From Streptomyces spectabilis (GTDB lineage: Bacteria; Actinomycetota; Actinomycetes; Streptomycetales; Streptomycetaceae), in contig NZ_CP023690.1 in the NCBI RefSeq assembly GCF_008704795.1, positions 1,932,501 to 1,996,500 of the forward strand: a DNA stretch of 64,000 nt, written 5' to 3'. Position numbers and translations under genes: made by a program. A model generated the notes under the pieces. The model saw only the letters and a list, made by a program, of their open reading frames with translations. It ran no database searches and was not told the DNA's origin. Every line of letters starts with the position of its first letter. Position 1 is the stretch's first letter. Positions 41,250 through 50,030 of this stretch are shown here, in pieces.

Positions 41250-41954
41250 TCACCTGGTGCCGAGGCCGCCCTCCGCCACGCGGCGCGCGTAGGTGTCGAC
41301 CAGGCCGCGCCGCGAGTCGTCCAGGTACTCCCCGAGCAGCCCCTCCGCCTCGGGCCCCGCGCCGGCCTGGAGGGCTTCCAGGAGCTGTCGGTTGCGGGCC
41401 AGGTAGGGCTCGTGCAGGCGGCGCGGGTCGTCCACCACGTGGAAGGCGAGCCGCAGTTCGGCGAAGACGCTGCGCATCAGCTCGTCGGTGCGGTCGCTGC
41501 CGGCGAGCGCGACCAGCTCGCGGTGGAAGTGGATGTTGGCGGTGGACACGCCCTTCCAGTCGCGCGCGCGGGCCGCCGCCGCTCCCTCGGCGACCGCCGC
41601 CGCGAGTCCGTCGACGGCGTACGGCGGCTGTCCGAGGCCGCGGACGACGGCGCACTCGACCAGCTTCCGGATGCGGTAGATGTCCTCGACGTCGTCGACG
41701 GTCAGGACCCGCACGAACACGCCCCTGTTGAGCTCGTGGACGAGCAGCCGCTCGTGGGTGAGCAGCCGGAAGGCCTCGCGCAGGGTGTTGCGCGAGACGC
41801 CGAGCGCGCCGCCGATGCTGTCCTCGGACAGGCGCGTGCCGGGTGGGAAGTACCCCTCGGCGATGCGGCTCCGCAGGATGTCCGCGACGCGTTCGGCGGT
41901 GCTGGTGCGGCCCAGCAGCGCGCGGTCGTCGGCGAGACCCGTCAGTTCAGCCAT
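41250..41954 (-). CDS. GntR family regulator, FCD (FadR) subfamily
   Basis: Regulator of 234 residues with an N-terminal GntR winged helix (AERVADILRSRIAEGYFPPG, RLSEDSIGGALGVSRNTLREAF) and a helical FCD ligand-binding domain (about 90-225) with the usual acid/His metal-type residues (HFHRELVALAGS). It is divergent from the MFS/cyclase/PxpABC operon, with a site matching the FadR-subfamily consensus in between, so it most likely controls that operon in response to an organic acid such as 5-oxoproline or glutamate (inference). Confidence 0.92.
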   Translation of the reverse strand: MAELTGLADDRALLGRTSTAERVADILRSRIAEGYFPPGTRLSEDSIGGALGVSRNTLREAFRLLTHERLLVHELNRGVFVRVLTVDDVEDIYRIRKLVECAVVRGLGQPPYAVDGLAAAVAEGAAAARARDWKGVSTANIHFHRELVALAGSDRTDELMRSVFAELRLAFHVVDDPRRLHEPYLARNRQLLEALQAGAGPEAEGLLGEYLDDSRRGLVDTYARRVAEGGLGTR

Positions 41955-42027
41955 GCTCAGCGATTCCCTCAGCCATGCCGGGATTCAACCGCAGGGACAA
42001 GAACGAAACAACACGGGTATTGAGGGA

Positions 42028-42038
42028 TCGTTGAACAA
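42028..42038. promoter_or_regulatory. FadR-subfamily operator TCGTTGAACAA
   Basis: Exact match to TNGTNNNACNA, the core consensus for FadR-subfamily GntR proteins, flanked by GGAT and ATCC half-sites (42025-42041). It lies in the intergenic region between the GntR gene (start 41954) and the MFS gene (start 42189), in a locally AT-rich stretch. Confidence 0.65.
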
Positions 42039-42188
42039 TCCTCTACGTTGTCCGGCAAGCGGCTCCCGCTCCCCGCAGGGCGCCGTCATGCTCAGCCCGT
42101 CAACAGCACCCGCGGCGCTTCCGGACCCCCTTCGGCACCGCTCATCACAAGCACCCTCCAGCACCGCCAACCCCTCTGCGAGGTGCCC

Positions 42189-43490
42189 ATGAGCACGACC
42201 CCACCGCCCTCCCCGATATCCGTCGACGACCCCCGGGGCGACGCCCGACCCCCCGACGACGACGGCGCGTTCGGCTGGCTGCGCGCGCTCGGGCCGCGCG
42301 GCCGCCGGGCCTTCACCGGCGCCTTCGGCGGGTACGCGCTCGACTCCTACGACTACTTCACGCTGCCGCTGACGATGGTCGCCCTGAAGGCGTACTTCGA
42401 TCTGAACAGCGGCCAGACCGGTCTGCTCACCACCGTCACGCTGGTCGTCTCCGCCGTGGGCGGGGCGGTCGCGGGCGTCGTCGCCGACCGCATCGGCCGT
42501 GTGAAGGCCCTGATGATCACGGTGATCACCTACGCGGTGTTCACCGTCGCCTGCGGCTTCGCGCCCAACTACGAGACCCTGCTGGTCTTCCGCGCCCTCC
42601 AGGGCCTCGGTTTCGGCGGCGAGTGGGCCGTCGGCGCCATCCTGGTCGCCGAGTACGCGAGCGCGAAGAACCGCGGCCGCACGCTCGGCGCGATCCAGAG
42701 CGCCTGGGCCGTGGGCTGGGGTCTCGCCGCGATCGTCTACACCCTGGTGTTCCAGTTCATGGACGACGACGTCGCCTGGCGCGTGATGTTCTGGACGGGC
42801 GCCCTGCCCGCGCTGCTCGTGGTCTACGTACGCCGGAACGTCCACGACGCCCCGGAGGCGGCCGCCGCGCGCGAGAAGAGCGCCGACAAGGGCTCCTTCA
42901 CGGCCATCTTCAAGCCGGACCTGCTGCGCGTCACGCTCTTCGCGGTCCTGCTGTCCACCGGCGTCCAGGGCGGCTACTACACGCTCGCCACCTGGGTGCC
43001 CACCTACCTCAAGGACGACCGCGGCCTCACGGTCGTCGGCACCGGCGGGTACCTCACGTTCCTGATCTCCGGCGCCTTCCTCGGCTATCTGACCGGCGGG
43101 TACCTCACCGACAAACTGGGCCGCAAGCGCAACATCACCTTGTTCGCCTTCCTCTCCGCGGCCAGCATCGTCGCCTACACGAACATCCCCGACGGCGCCA
43201 ACGGCCTTCTCCTTGTGCTCGGTTTCCCGCTGGGCTTCTGCATGTCGGCCATCTTCAGCGGCTTCGGCTCGTTCCTCAGCGAGCTGTACCCGGCCGCCGT
43301 GCGCGGTACCGGACAGGGCTTCACGTACAACACCGGGCGTGCGATCGGCGCCGTGTTCCCCACCACCGTGGGCTTCCTCGCGGACAGCTGGGGCACCGGC
43401 GGCGCGCTGATCTTCGGCGCGTTCGGGTACGCGCTCGCCGTCATCGCCCTGCTCGGGCTTCCGGAGACGCGCGGCAGGGAGCTGCTGTGA
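42189..43490 (+). CDS. MFS transporter
   Basis: Major facilitator of 433 residues with about 12 membrane helices. It has DSYDYF in helix 1, the loop motif [11 protein letters not shown] after helix 2, [16 protein letters not shown] in helix 4/5 and the second-half repeat [10 protein letters not shown]. The type resembles acid:H+ symporters of the sugar/aromatic-acid branch. Operon position suggests import of 5-oxoproline, D-glutamate or a related acid. ATG at 42189 with GAGG 7 bases upstream; the frame is open earlier. The next gene starts inside its stop (GTGA). Confidence 0.88.
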   Translation: MSTTPPPSPISVDDPRGDARPPDDDGAFGWLRALGPRGRRAFTGAFGGYALDSYDYFTLPLTMVALKAYFDLNSGQTGLLTTVTLVVSAVGGAVAGVVADRIGRVKALMITVITYAVFTVACGFAPNYETLLVFRALQGLGFGGEWAVGAILVAEYASAKNRGRTLGAIQSAWAVGWGLAAIVYTLVFQFMDDDVAWRVMFWTGALPALLVVYVRRNVHDAPEAAAAREKSADKGSFTAIFKPDLLRVTLFAVLLSTGVQGGYYTLATWVPTYLKDDRGLTVVGTGGYLTFLISGAFLGYLTGGYLTDKLGRKRNITLFAFLSAASIVAYTNIPDGANGLLLVLGFPLGFCMSAIFSGFGSFLSELYPAAVRGTGQGFTYNTGRAIGAVFPTTVGFLADSWGTGGALIFGAFGYALAVIALLGLPETRGRELL

Positions 43491-44254
43491 CCCCCGCCGA
43501 GGCACGGAAGCGGTTCCGGGCGGGCCTGAGCGCCCCCACGGCGGGCTGGGCCCCGGGGCGCACCCAGGCGAACCTGATCGCCGTCCCCGCCGACTGGGCG
43601 TACGAGATGCTGCTGTTCTGCCAGCGCAACCCGAAGCCCTGCCCGGTCCTGGACGTCACCGACGCGGGCTCCTGGACCACGCCGCTCGCCCCGGGGGCCG
43701 ATCTGCGCACGGACCTGCCGCGCTACCGCGTGTGGGAGCACGGCGAGCTGGTCGAGGAGCCCACCGACGTGGTCGCGCACTGGCGCGACGACCTGGTGGC
43801 CTTCCTCATCGGGTGCAGCTTCACCTTCGAGTGGTCCCTCGCGGCGGCGGGCGTGCCGCTGCGCCACATCGAGCAGGGCCGCAACGTCTCCATGTACGTC
43901 ACCGACCGCCCGTGCAGGCCCGCGGGGCGGCTGAGGGGGCCCATGGTGGTCTCCATGCGCCCGGTCCCGCCCATGCACCTGGCGGCGGCGATCAGGGAGA
44001 GCTCCCTGCTGCCCGCCGTGCACGGCTCCCCCGTCCACTGCGGGGACCCGGCCGGGCTCGGCATCACCGACCTCGACAAGCCCGACTTCGGCGACCCGGT
44101 GGACGCCGAGGCCGACGACATCCCGGTCTTCTGGGCGTGCGGAGTCACGCCGCAGGCCGCCGTGATGGCCTCCCGGCCGCCGTTCGCGCTCACGCACGCG
44201 CCGGGCCACATGTTCCTCACCGACGCGCGCGACGAGCAGTACCGCGTGGCCTGA
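43487..44254 (+). CDS. D-glutamate cyclase family protein (putative hydro-lyase, DUF1445)
   Basis: A 255-residue protein of the family formerly called putative hydro-lyase, whose mammalian relative cyclises D-glutamate to 5-oxo-D-proline. Conserved segments include [52 protein letters not shown] and [12 protein letters not shown] start overlapping the MFS stop, so translation is coupled. Position just before pxpABC fits a role in making or handling 5-oxoproline. The bacterial reaction is an inference. Confidence 0.85.
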   Translation: MTPAEARKRFRAGLSAPTAGWAPGRTQANLIAVPADWAYEMLLFCQRNPKPCPVLDVTDAGSWTTPLAPGADLRTDLPRYRVWEHGELVEEPTDVVAHWRDDLVAFLIGCSFTFEWSLAAAGVPLRHIEQGRNVSMYVTDRPCRPAGRLRGPMVVSMRPVPPMHLAAAIRESSLLPAVHGSPVHCGDPAGLGITDLDKPDFGDPVDAEADDIPVFWACGVTPQAAVMASRPPFALTHAPGHMFLTDARDEQYRVA

Positions 44255-44269
44255 GACGACCCGGAGCGG

Positions 44270-44307
44270 CACGCACGGTGCCCACGCGCGCGTGGGCACC
44301 GTGCGTG
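44270..44307. repeat. 38-bp perfect palindrome between the cyclase gene and pxpA
   Basis: Positions 44270-44288 are exactly complementary to 44289-44307 with no spacer. The centre holds ACGCGCGCGT. It occupies nearly half of the 86-bp gap inside an otherwise tightly overlapped operon. It may form an RNA hairpin (internal terminator or processing site) or bind a dimeric protein. Confidence 0.85.
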
Positions 44308-44340
44308 GGCACGCGACAACGAACAGGAGCGAGTACGTTC

Positions 44341-45105
44341 ATGACCTGGGCCTCGATCGACCTCAACGCCGACCTCGGCGAAGGCTTCGGCCGCTGGCGG
44401 CTCACCGACGACGAGGAGATGCTGTCCGTGGTCACCAGCGCCAATGTGGCGTGCGGCTTCCACGCAGGCGACGCGGCCACCATGCGGCGCGTGTGCGAGC
44501 GGGCGGCCGAGCGGGGCGTGCGGATCGGCGCCCAGGTCTCCTACCGCGACCTGGCGGGCTTCGGGCGGCGCGCGATGGACGTACCGCCCCTTGAGCTCGC
44601 GGCCGAAGTGGCCTACCAGATCGGCGCCTTGGAGGTGTTCGCCCGCGCCGCGGGCGCGCGCGTGTCGTACGTGAAGCCGCACGGCGCGCTCTACAACCGC
44701 GTGGTCCACGACGCCGAGCAGGCCGCCGCCGTCGTGGACGGGGTGCTGCTCGCCGACGACCGCCTGCCGGTGCTCGGCCTGCCCGGATCGCGCCTCCTGG
44801 AGGCGGCGGAGAAGGCCGGACTGCCCGTCGTCACCGAGGCGTTCGCGGACCGCGCGTACACCGACGAGGGCACCCTGGTGCCGCGCGGCACCGACGGGGC
44901 CGTCATCGCCGACGCGGACGCCGTCGTCGAGCGGTCCGTCGGGATCGCCCGGTCCGGCACGGTGACCGCGCACAGCGGCCAGCGCATCCCGGTCCGCGCC
45001 CGCTCCCTGTGCCTGCACGGCGACACACCGGGGGCGGTGGGGCTCGCCCGGCAGGTCCGCGCGCGCCTGGAGGCGGCGGGCGTCCGGGTGGAGGCGTTCG
45101 CGTGA
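44341..45105 (+). CDS. pxpA: 5-oxoprolinase subunit PxpA (LamB/YcsF family)
   Basis: Subunit of the ATP-dependent bacterial 5-oxoprolinase PxpABC that converts 5-oxoproline to glutamate. 254 residues with the family signatures DLNADLGEGFG, NVACGFHAGD, YVKPHGALYN and the C-terminal CLHGDTPGAV. AGGAG is 11 bases before the ATG, a little far. It overlaps pxpB (GTGA at 45102-45105). Confidence 0.94.
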   Translation: MTWASIDLNADLGEGFGRWRLTDDEEMLSVVTSANVACGFHAGDAATMRRVCERAAERGVRIGAQVSYRDLAGFGRRAMDVPPLELAAEVAYQIGALEVFARAAGARVSYVKPHGALYNRVVHDAEQAAAVVDGVLLADDRLPVLGLPGSRLLEAAEKAGLPVVTEAFADRAYTDEGTLVPRGTDGAVIADADAVVERSVGIARSGTVTAHSGQRIPVRARSLCLHGDTPGAVGLARQVRARLEAAGVRVEAFA

Positions 45106-45743
45106 GCGCCTCCCGCGAGCGGCCGCGCATGAAGGTGCTGCCCATGGGCGAGCGGGCGCTGCTCGTCGAACTCGCCGACGGGAGCGCGGCCGAGGCCCTG
45201 CACGCCGAGCTGCTGCGTCGCCGCGCCACCGGTGAGCTCACGGTGCGGGAGGTCGTCCCGGCGGCCCGTACGGTGCTTCTGAACGGCCTCGACGCCCCGG
45301 CGCGGCTCGCCGCCCGCCTGCCTTCCTGGGAGATCCCGCCGCTGCCCCCGCGCGCGGAGGACGTACTCGAACTGCCCGTGCGGTACGACGGCCCCGACCT
45401 GGCGGACGTGGCCGCCCTGTGGGGCGTGCCGGTGCGGGAGGTGCCGCGGATCCACGCGGCGGCCGAGTTCCGCGTCGCCTTCTGCGGGTTCGCCCCCGGC
45501 TTCGGCTATCTGACGGGCCTCGGCGGGCTGCCCGACGTGCCGCGCCGGGCCACCCCGCGCACGACGGTGCCCGCGGGCTCCGTGGGCCTCGCCGGGCCGT
45601 ACACGGGCGTGTACCCGCGTCCGTCGCCCGGAGGCTGGCAGCTGATCGGCACCACGGAGGCCGTGCTGTGGGACCACGCGCGCGTACCGGCCGCGCTCCT
45701 GACGCCGGGCGTGCGGGTCCGCTTCGTCCCGGAGGCCCGATGA
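45102..45743 (+). CDS. pxpB: 5-oxoprolinase subunit PxpB (allophanate-hydrolase subunit 1 family)
   Basis: A 213-residue partner of PxpC, with GERALLVELADG near the start, FCGFAPGFGYLTGL and the late PGGWQLIGTTEAVLWD. GTG at 45102 is chosen because GGAGG lies 7 bases upstream and it overlaps the pxpA stop; ATG at 45129 is an alternative. Its stop overlaps the pxpC start (ATGA). Confidence 0.92.
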   Translation: MSASRERPRMKVLPMGERALLVELADGSAAEALHAELLRRRATGELTVREVVPAARTVLLNGLDAPARLAARLPSWEIPPLPPRAEDVLELPVRYDGPDLADVAALWGVPVREVPRIHAAAEFRVAFCGFAPGFGYLTGLGGLPDVPRRATPRTTVPAGSVGLAGPYTGVYPRPSPGGWQLIGTTEAVLWDHARVPAALLTPGVRVRFVPEAR

Positions 45744-46648
45744 CCGACCGGGCCCTCGCCGTCGTACGGTCCGGGGCGCTGACCACCGTGCAGGACGAGG
45801 GGCGGCCCGGGCACGCCCACCTCGGGGTGCCCCGGTCCGGAGCCCTCGACCGGCCGGCCGCCGCGCTCGTGAACCGTCTCGTCGGCAACCCTCCCGAAGC
45901 GGCCGTCCTGGAGACCACCCTCAACGGCTGTGCGGTGCGGCCCCGCTGCGCGGTCACCGTCGCGGTGGGCGGTGCGCCGTGCCCGGTGACCGTGGACGGA
46001 CGGCCCGCCCCCTGGGGGATGCCGGTACGGGTCCCCGCCGGGGCGCTGCTCGACGTGGGAACCGCGGTCTCCGGAGTACGCGCCTACCTCGCGCTGAGCG
46101 GTGGCGTGGCCGTCGAGCCGGTGCTCGGCAGCCGCTCCACGGACCTGCTCTCGGGCCTGGGGCCGCCGCCTCTCGTGGACGGGGCGGTCCTCCCCCTGGG
46201 GGACGCGGCATTCGCTCACGCGCGCGTGGACGTCGTTCCGCAGCCGGGGCCGCCGAGCGAGCTGGTGCTGCGGCTGACGGCCGGGCCGCGTGCGGACTGG
46301 TTCACGCCCGAGGCGCTGCGGACCCTCGCCACGCGCGCGTACCGCGTGTCGTCGGCGAGCAACCGCATCGGCCTGCGCACGGAGGGGCCGCCCCTTGACC
46401 GGGCGGTGGGCGGGGAGCTGCCCAGCGAGGGCATGGTGCTCGGCGCGGTCCAAGTGCCGCCGGACGGCAGGCCCGTGGTGTTCCTCGCCGATCACCCGAC
46501 CACGGGCGGCTATCCGGTGGTGGGCGTGGTGCGGGGCGCCGACCTGGCGAGGGCGGCGCAGGCGGTGCCGGGGACGCGGGTGCGGTTCGTGGTCACGTGG
46601 GCGCTCACGCCGCCTCCGGCCGCGCCGGTGCCACGGTCAGGCCCGTGA
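45740..46648 (+). CDS. pxpC: 5-oxoprolinase subunit PxpC (allophanate-hydrolase subunit 2 family)
   Basis: A 302-residue protein with the biotin-dependent-carboxylase-like fold, signatures VQDEGRPGHAHLGVPRSGAL and SNRIGLRTEG, and FLADHPTTGGYPVVG. Last gene of the GntR-controlled operon. Its 3' end overlaps by 44 bp the end of the convergent SGNH hydrolase gene, so there is no room for a separate terminator. Confidence 0.92.
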   Translation: MTDRALAVVRSGALTTVQDEGRPGHAHLGVPRSGALDRPAAALVNRLVGNPPEAAVLETTLNGCAVRPRCAVTVAVGGAPCPVTVDGRPAPWGMPVRVPAGALLDVGTAVSGVRAYLALSGGVAVEPVLGSRSTDLLSGLGPPPLVDGAVLPLGDAAFAHARVDVVPQPGPPSELVLRLTAGPRADWFTPEALRTLATRAYRVSSASNRIGLRTEGPPLDRAVGGELPSEGMVLGAVQVPPDGRPVVFLADHPTTGGYPVVGVVRGADLARAAQAVPGTRVRFVVTWALTPPPAAPVPRSGP

Positions 46649-47462
46649 GCGCCGCCGCGACGGACCGCGCGGCCCGTGCGTCCAGGCCGCCGCTCGTGCC
46701 GCACAGGCCGTGGTGCACCTCCGCCGCGGCCAGGGCGAGGAGTTGGGGCAGCAGATCGGTGCAGCGCCGGGCGACCCACCCCGTGCCCTCCGTGGCCAGC
46801 CACCACAGGCTCGCCGAGCGGGTGGGCGGCGGCAGCTCCGGCTCGTGCCCGGGCGGAGGGCCGACGGCAAGGCCCGCGGCGGCGAGCAGGGCGTGACAGC
46901 GGGCGGCGAACACCCGGTGGCCGCGCTCGCCGGGGTGCAGCCGGTCCGCGCTCCACAGGGTGCGGTCGGCCACCCACTGCTCGTCGGCGGCGTGCAGGTG
47001 CAGCGCCCCGTGGCGCTCCGACAGCGCGTGCACGACCGCGTTGACCGCGCGCTGCCGCCGGGCCAGCGGGCGCCGGAGGGCACCGGGGAGCCCGAGCATC
47101 GCCCCGGGGTCGGGCAGACAGGCGGTGAGCAGGGCGGCGCCGCGCCCGGTCACCGCGCCGTAGACCTCGTCGAGGCGGGCGGCCACGGCACGCACGTCGA
47201 AGGTGCGGCGCAGCGTGTCGTTGACGCCCACGACGACGGACACCAGGCCGGGCCGCAGGGCCAGCGCCTCGGGGGTCTGGCGGTGCAGGACGTCCCAGGT
47301 CCGGGCGCCGTTCACGGCCAGGTTGCGGAACGCGACGGGCCGCTCCGGCGGCCCGATGCCGGCGGCGAGCAGGGCCGCCCAGCCCCGCCAGGCGCCGTCC
47401 ACGGGGTCGCCCACGCCCGCGGTGAGCGAGTCCCCGAGGGCCACGTAGGTGAACGCGTTCAT
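46605..47462 (-). CDS. SGNH/GDSL family esterase or lipase
   Basis: A 285-residue SGNH hydrolase: GDSLTAGVGDP (catalytic Ser) at the N-terminus, NLAVNGART, GVND, and SADRLHPGERGH with the catalytic Asp and His. No signal peptide is visible, so it is cytosolic or has an unrecognised export route. It overlaps the upstream glycosyltransferase gene (ATGA, 47459-47462) and may remove an acyl group from the glycan or glycolipid that the two transferases build (inference). The C-terminal ~90 residues extend beyond the core SGNH fold. Confidence 0.88.
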   Translation of the reverse strand: MNAFTYVALGDSLTAGVGDPVDGAWRGWAALLAAGIGPPERPVAFRNLAVNGARTWDVLHRQTPEALALRPGLVSVVVGVNDTLRRTFDVRAVAARLDEVYGAVTGRGAALLTACLPDPGAMLGLPGALRRPLARRQRAVNAVVHALSERHGALHLHAADEQWVADRTLWSADRLHPGERGHRVFAARCHALLAAAGLAVGPPPGHEPELPPPTRSASLWWLATEGTGWVARRCTDLLPQLLALAAAEVHHGLCGTSGGLDARAARSVAAALTGLTVAPARPEAA

Positions 47463-48685
47463 CCGCCACCGCCGTACCCGGGCAGCGCCACCACGCCGAG
47501 AGCCTCCCGTGCCCCGTCCCGCGCGGCGCCGACGCCGCCGGCGGCGCTCACGTCGGTGGCCGCGTCGTGCGCCGTCAGGAACGCCGCCACCGCGGTGTCC
47601 CAGCCGAAGCCCTCCGCACGCGCGCGTGCGGCCCGTCTCCGGTCCCGCTCGGGCCGGTCGAGCAGGGTCTGGACCGCGTCCGCGAACGCGTCCGCCGTGT
47701 CGGCGGCCACCGCTCCCGCCCCGTCCACGATCTCCGGCAGCGCGGACGAGGCGCTGGCCACCACGGGGGTGCCGCACGCGAGCGCTTCCAGGGCGGCGAG
47801 CCCGAACGTCTCGCACGGCCCCGGTGCCAGGCACACGTCGGCGGTGGCCTGGAGGGCGCCGAGCGCGGCGCGCCCCGCGACGTGCCCCAGGAAGGTCACC
47901 GGCAACCGCCGCTCCCCGGCCCGCTGTTCGAGGCGCGGCCCGAGCGGCCCGTCCCCGGCGACGACGAGCACGGCGGGCACGCCACGCACGCGCAGTTCCT
48001 CCAGGGCGTCGAGCGCCCTCCCGGGCCGCTTCTCCACCGAGAGCCGTGAGCACAACAGGAGCAGCACGTCGCCCTCGCGCGCGTGGGCGGCGCGCAGGCG
48101 AGCGTCCCGCAGCCCCGGGTGGCGGTCCCGTAGATCGACCCCCAGGGGTGCCCGTACGACATTGCCCGCCCCTATGCGGACGAATTCGCGCTCGGCCCAC
48201 TCGGTGGTGCACACCACGCGCGCGTAGGCGTGCGCGGTACGGGAGTTCAGGGAGTCGGCGGTCCGCCGTGCCAGGCCCGGCGGCAGTCCCCATGTGCGCA
48301 TCACGGCGTCGGCGGCCTCGTGGGAGACCATCACGGCGGGAACCCGGGCGCGGCGCGCCCACGCGCCGGTCCAGCGGAGCGTCGTACGGTCCGACACTTC
48401 GAGGCGGTCCGGGGCCAGGTGCTCCAGGAGGCGGGTCACCCGGCGCCGGTCGGCGAGGACGCGGTAGCCGCCCGTGCCGGGCAGCTCGGGCCCGGGCACC
48501 GTCACGACGAGGCCCTGTTCGGTGTCGGCCACCGAGGCGCGTTCCCCGGGGACGATCAGGACGGGATCGTGTCCGGCGGTCCGATAGCCGCGGCCCAGCT
48601 CGCGCAGGGCGGTGCGCAGGCCTCCCGACGACGGCGTCACGAAGTTGGCGAGGCGCACGATGCGCAGGGGGCCGGTGTGCCGCAC
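47459..48685 (-). CDS. GT4 family glycosyltransferase
   Basis: GT-B fold transferase of 408 residues. The N-terminal domain begins RIVRLANFVTPSSGGLRTAL; the donor-binding domain has LLLCSRLSVEKRPGRALDAL and the EX7E motif within PCETFGLAALEALACGTPVV. GTG at 48685 is chosen because GGGGAG lies 9 bases upstream; an in-frame ATG at 48754 overlaps the upstream transferase stop (TGATG) and would add a repetitive 23-residue tail. Together with the next transferase it resembles actinobacterial mannosyltransferase pairs acting on phosphoinositides or other glycolipids; the sugar is not determinable here. Confidence 0.85.
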   Translation of the reverse strand: MRHTGPLRIVRLANFVTPSSGGLRTALRELGRGYRTAGHDPVLIVPGERASVADTEQGLVVTVPGPELPGTGGYRVLADRRRVTRLLEHLAPDRLEVSDRTTLRWTGAWARRARVPAVMVSHEAADAVMRTWGLPPGLARRTADSLNSRTAHAYARVVCTTEWAEREFVRIGAGNVVRAPLGVDLRDRHPGLRDARLRAAHAREGDVLLLLCSRLSVEKRPGRALDALEELRVRGVPAVLVVAGDGPLGPRLEQRAGERRLPVTFLGHVAGRAALGALQATADVCLAPGPCETFGLAALEALACGTPVVASASSALPEIVDGAGAVAADTADAFADAVQTLLDRPERDRRRAARARAEGFGWDTAVAAFLTAHDAATDVSAAGGVGAARDGAREALGVVALPGYGGGG

Positions 48686-48753
48686 GGTGAACGACTCCCC
48701 GGGCCGCGCGGGGGCCGTGCCGATGCCCCGGGGGGCCGTGCGGATGCCGCGCA

Positions 48754-49878
48754 TCACGCCGCCACCGCCGTCCGCTCGGCGAGCACCTCTTCGTAGTGCC
48801 CGACGAGCTGGTCCCCGACGGCGTCCCAGGTCCGTCCCTCGACCGCGGCGCGCCCCGCGGCGCCGTACGCCGCCCGCAGGCCGGGATCGGCGGCCATGGC
48901 CCAGACGGCGTCGCGCACGGCCTCGGCGTCGCCCGGCGCGACGAGGCTCCCGGTGCGGCCGGGTACGACCAGGTCGAGCGGCCCGCCCACGGCGGGCGCG
49001 ACCACCGGAACGCCGCTGGCCATGGCCTCCTGCACGGTCTGGCAGAACGTCTCCAGGGGCCCGGTGTGCACGAAGACGTCCAAGGAGGCGAAGATCCGGG
49101 CGAGTTCGCCGCCGGTGCGGCGTCCGAGCAGCCGCGCGCCGGGCAGCGCCGTCCGCAGCGCCGTCCTGCTCGGCCCGTCGCCCACGACGACCACGCGCAC
49201 TCCGTCGAGGCCGCACACCCGCGCCAGGAGCTCGACGTGCTTCTCCGGGGCGAGCCGTCCCACGTAGCCGACGAGGAGTTCGCCGCCGGGGGCCAGCTCG
49301 CGCCGCAGCGCCTCGTCGCGCAGCGACGGCCGGAACCGGTCCGTGTCCACGCCGCGCGGCCACAGGCGCACCCGTGGCACTCCGTGGGCCGCCAGATCGG
49401 CGAGGGCGGCGGAGGACGGCGCGAGGGTGCGGTCGGCGGCGGCGTGCACGCCCCGGATGCGCCGCCACGCGGTGGCCTCGCCGACGCCCATGTACGTGCG
49501 CGCGTAGCCGCCGATGTCGGTCTGGTAGACGGCGATGGTGGGGATGCCCTGGCGGGCCGCGGCGGTCATGCCCCGGGCGCCGAGCACGAACGGGCTGGCG
49601 AGGTGGACGAGTTCGGCCCGGTGCGCGCTCAGCGCCGCGGCCAGTCGGCGGCTCGGCAGCGCCACCCTGACCTGCGGGTATCCGGGCAGCGGCAGGGAGG
49701 GCACACGGATGACGGGGCACGGCGCGCGGCCGTCGGGCTCGGCCCCCGGCACGGCGGCCGGGGTGATGACGAGGGGGTCGTGGCCGCGGGCGGCGAGCTG
49801 CCGCGCGGTCTGCAGGGCGCAGTGCGACACGCCGTTGACATCGGGCGGGAAGGACTCGGTGACGATGACGACACGCAT
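48754..49878 (-). CDS. GT4 family glycosyltransferase, mannosyltransferase-like
   Basis: A 374-residue GT-B enzyme starting MRVVIVTESFPPDVNGVSHC, a start shared by GDP-mannose-dependent alpha-mannosyltransferases of actinobacteria (MgtA-like). Motifs are YQTDIGGYARTYMG, WPRGVDTDRFRP, GYVGRLAPEKHVELLA and the acceptor/donor EX7E within LETFCQTVQEAMASGVPVV. First gene of the three-gene operon with a second transferase and an SGNH hydrolase. Probably acts at the cytoplasmic face of the membrane. Confidence 0.88.
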   Translation of the reverse strand: MRVVIVTESFPPDVNGVSHCALQTARQLAARGHDPLVITPAAVPGAEPDGRAPCPVIRVPSLPLPGYPQVRVALPSRRLAAALSAHRAELVHLASPFVLGARGMTAAARQGIPTIAVYQTDIGGYARTYMGVGEATAWRRIRGVHAAADRTLAPSSAALADLAAHGVPRVRLWPRGVDTDRFRPSLRDEALRRELAPGGELLVGYVGRLAPEKHVELLARVCGLDGVRVVVVGDGPSRTALRTALPGARLLGRRTGGELARIFASLDVFVHTGPLETFCQTVQEAMASGVPVVAPAVGGPLDLVVPGRTGSLVAPGDAEAVRDAVWAMAADPGLRAAYGAAGRAAVEGRTWDAVGDQLVGHYEEVLAERTAVAA

Positions 49879-50030
49879 ACCGGTGTTGTCGTCAGATGGG
49901 GCGTGCCCACGTCAACGTGGATCTTTCCTGGCGAGGAACGTCCCATGAGCGTTCCGCTCCGCGCGCGGCGACGGCCCCGCGGACCGCACGGCACCGCCCC
50001 GAGCCGGGCTTGCCGCCGCGCGCCGGGCCC

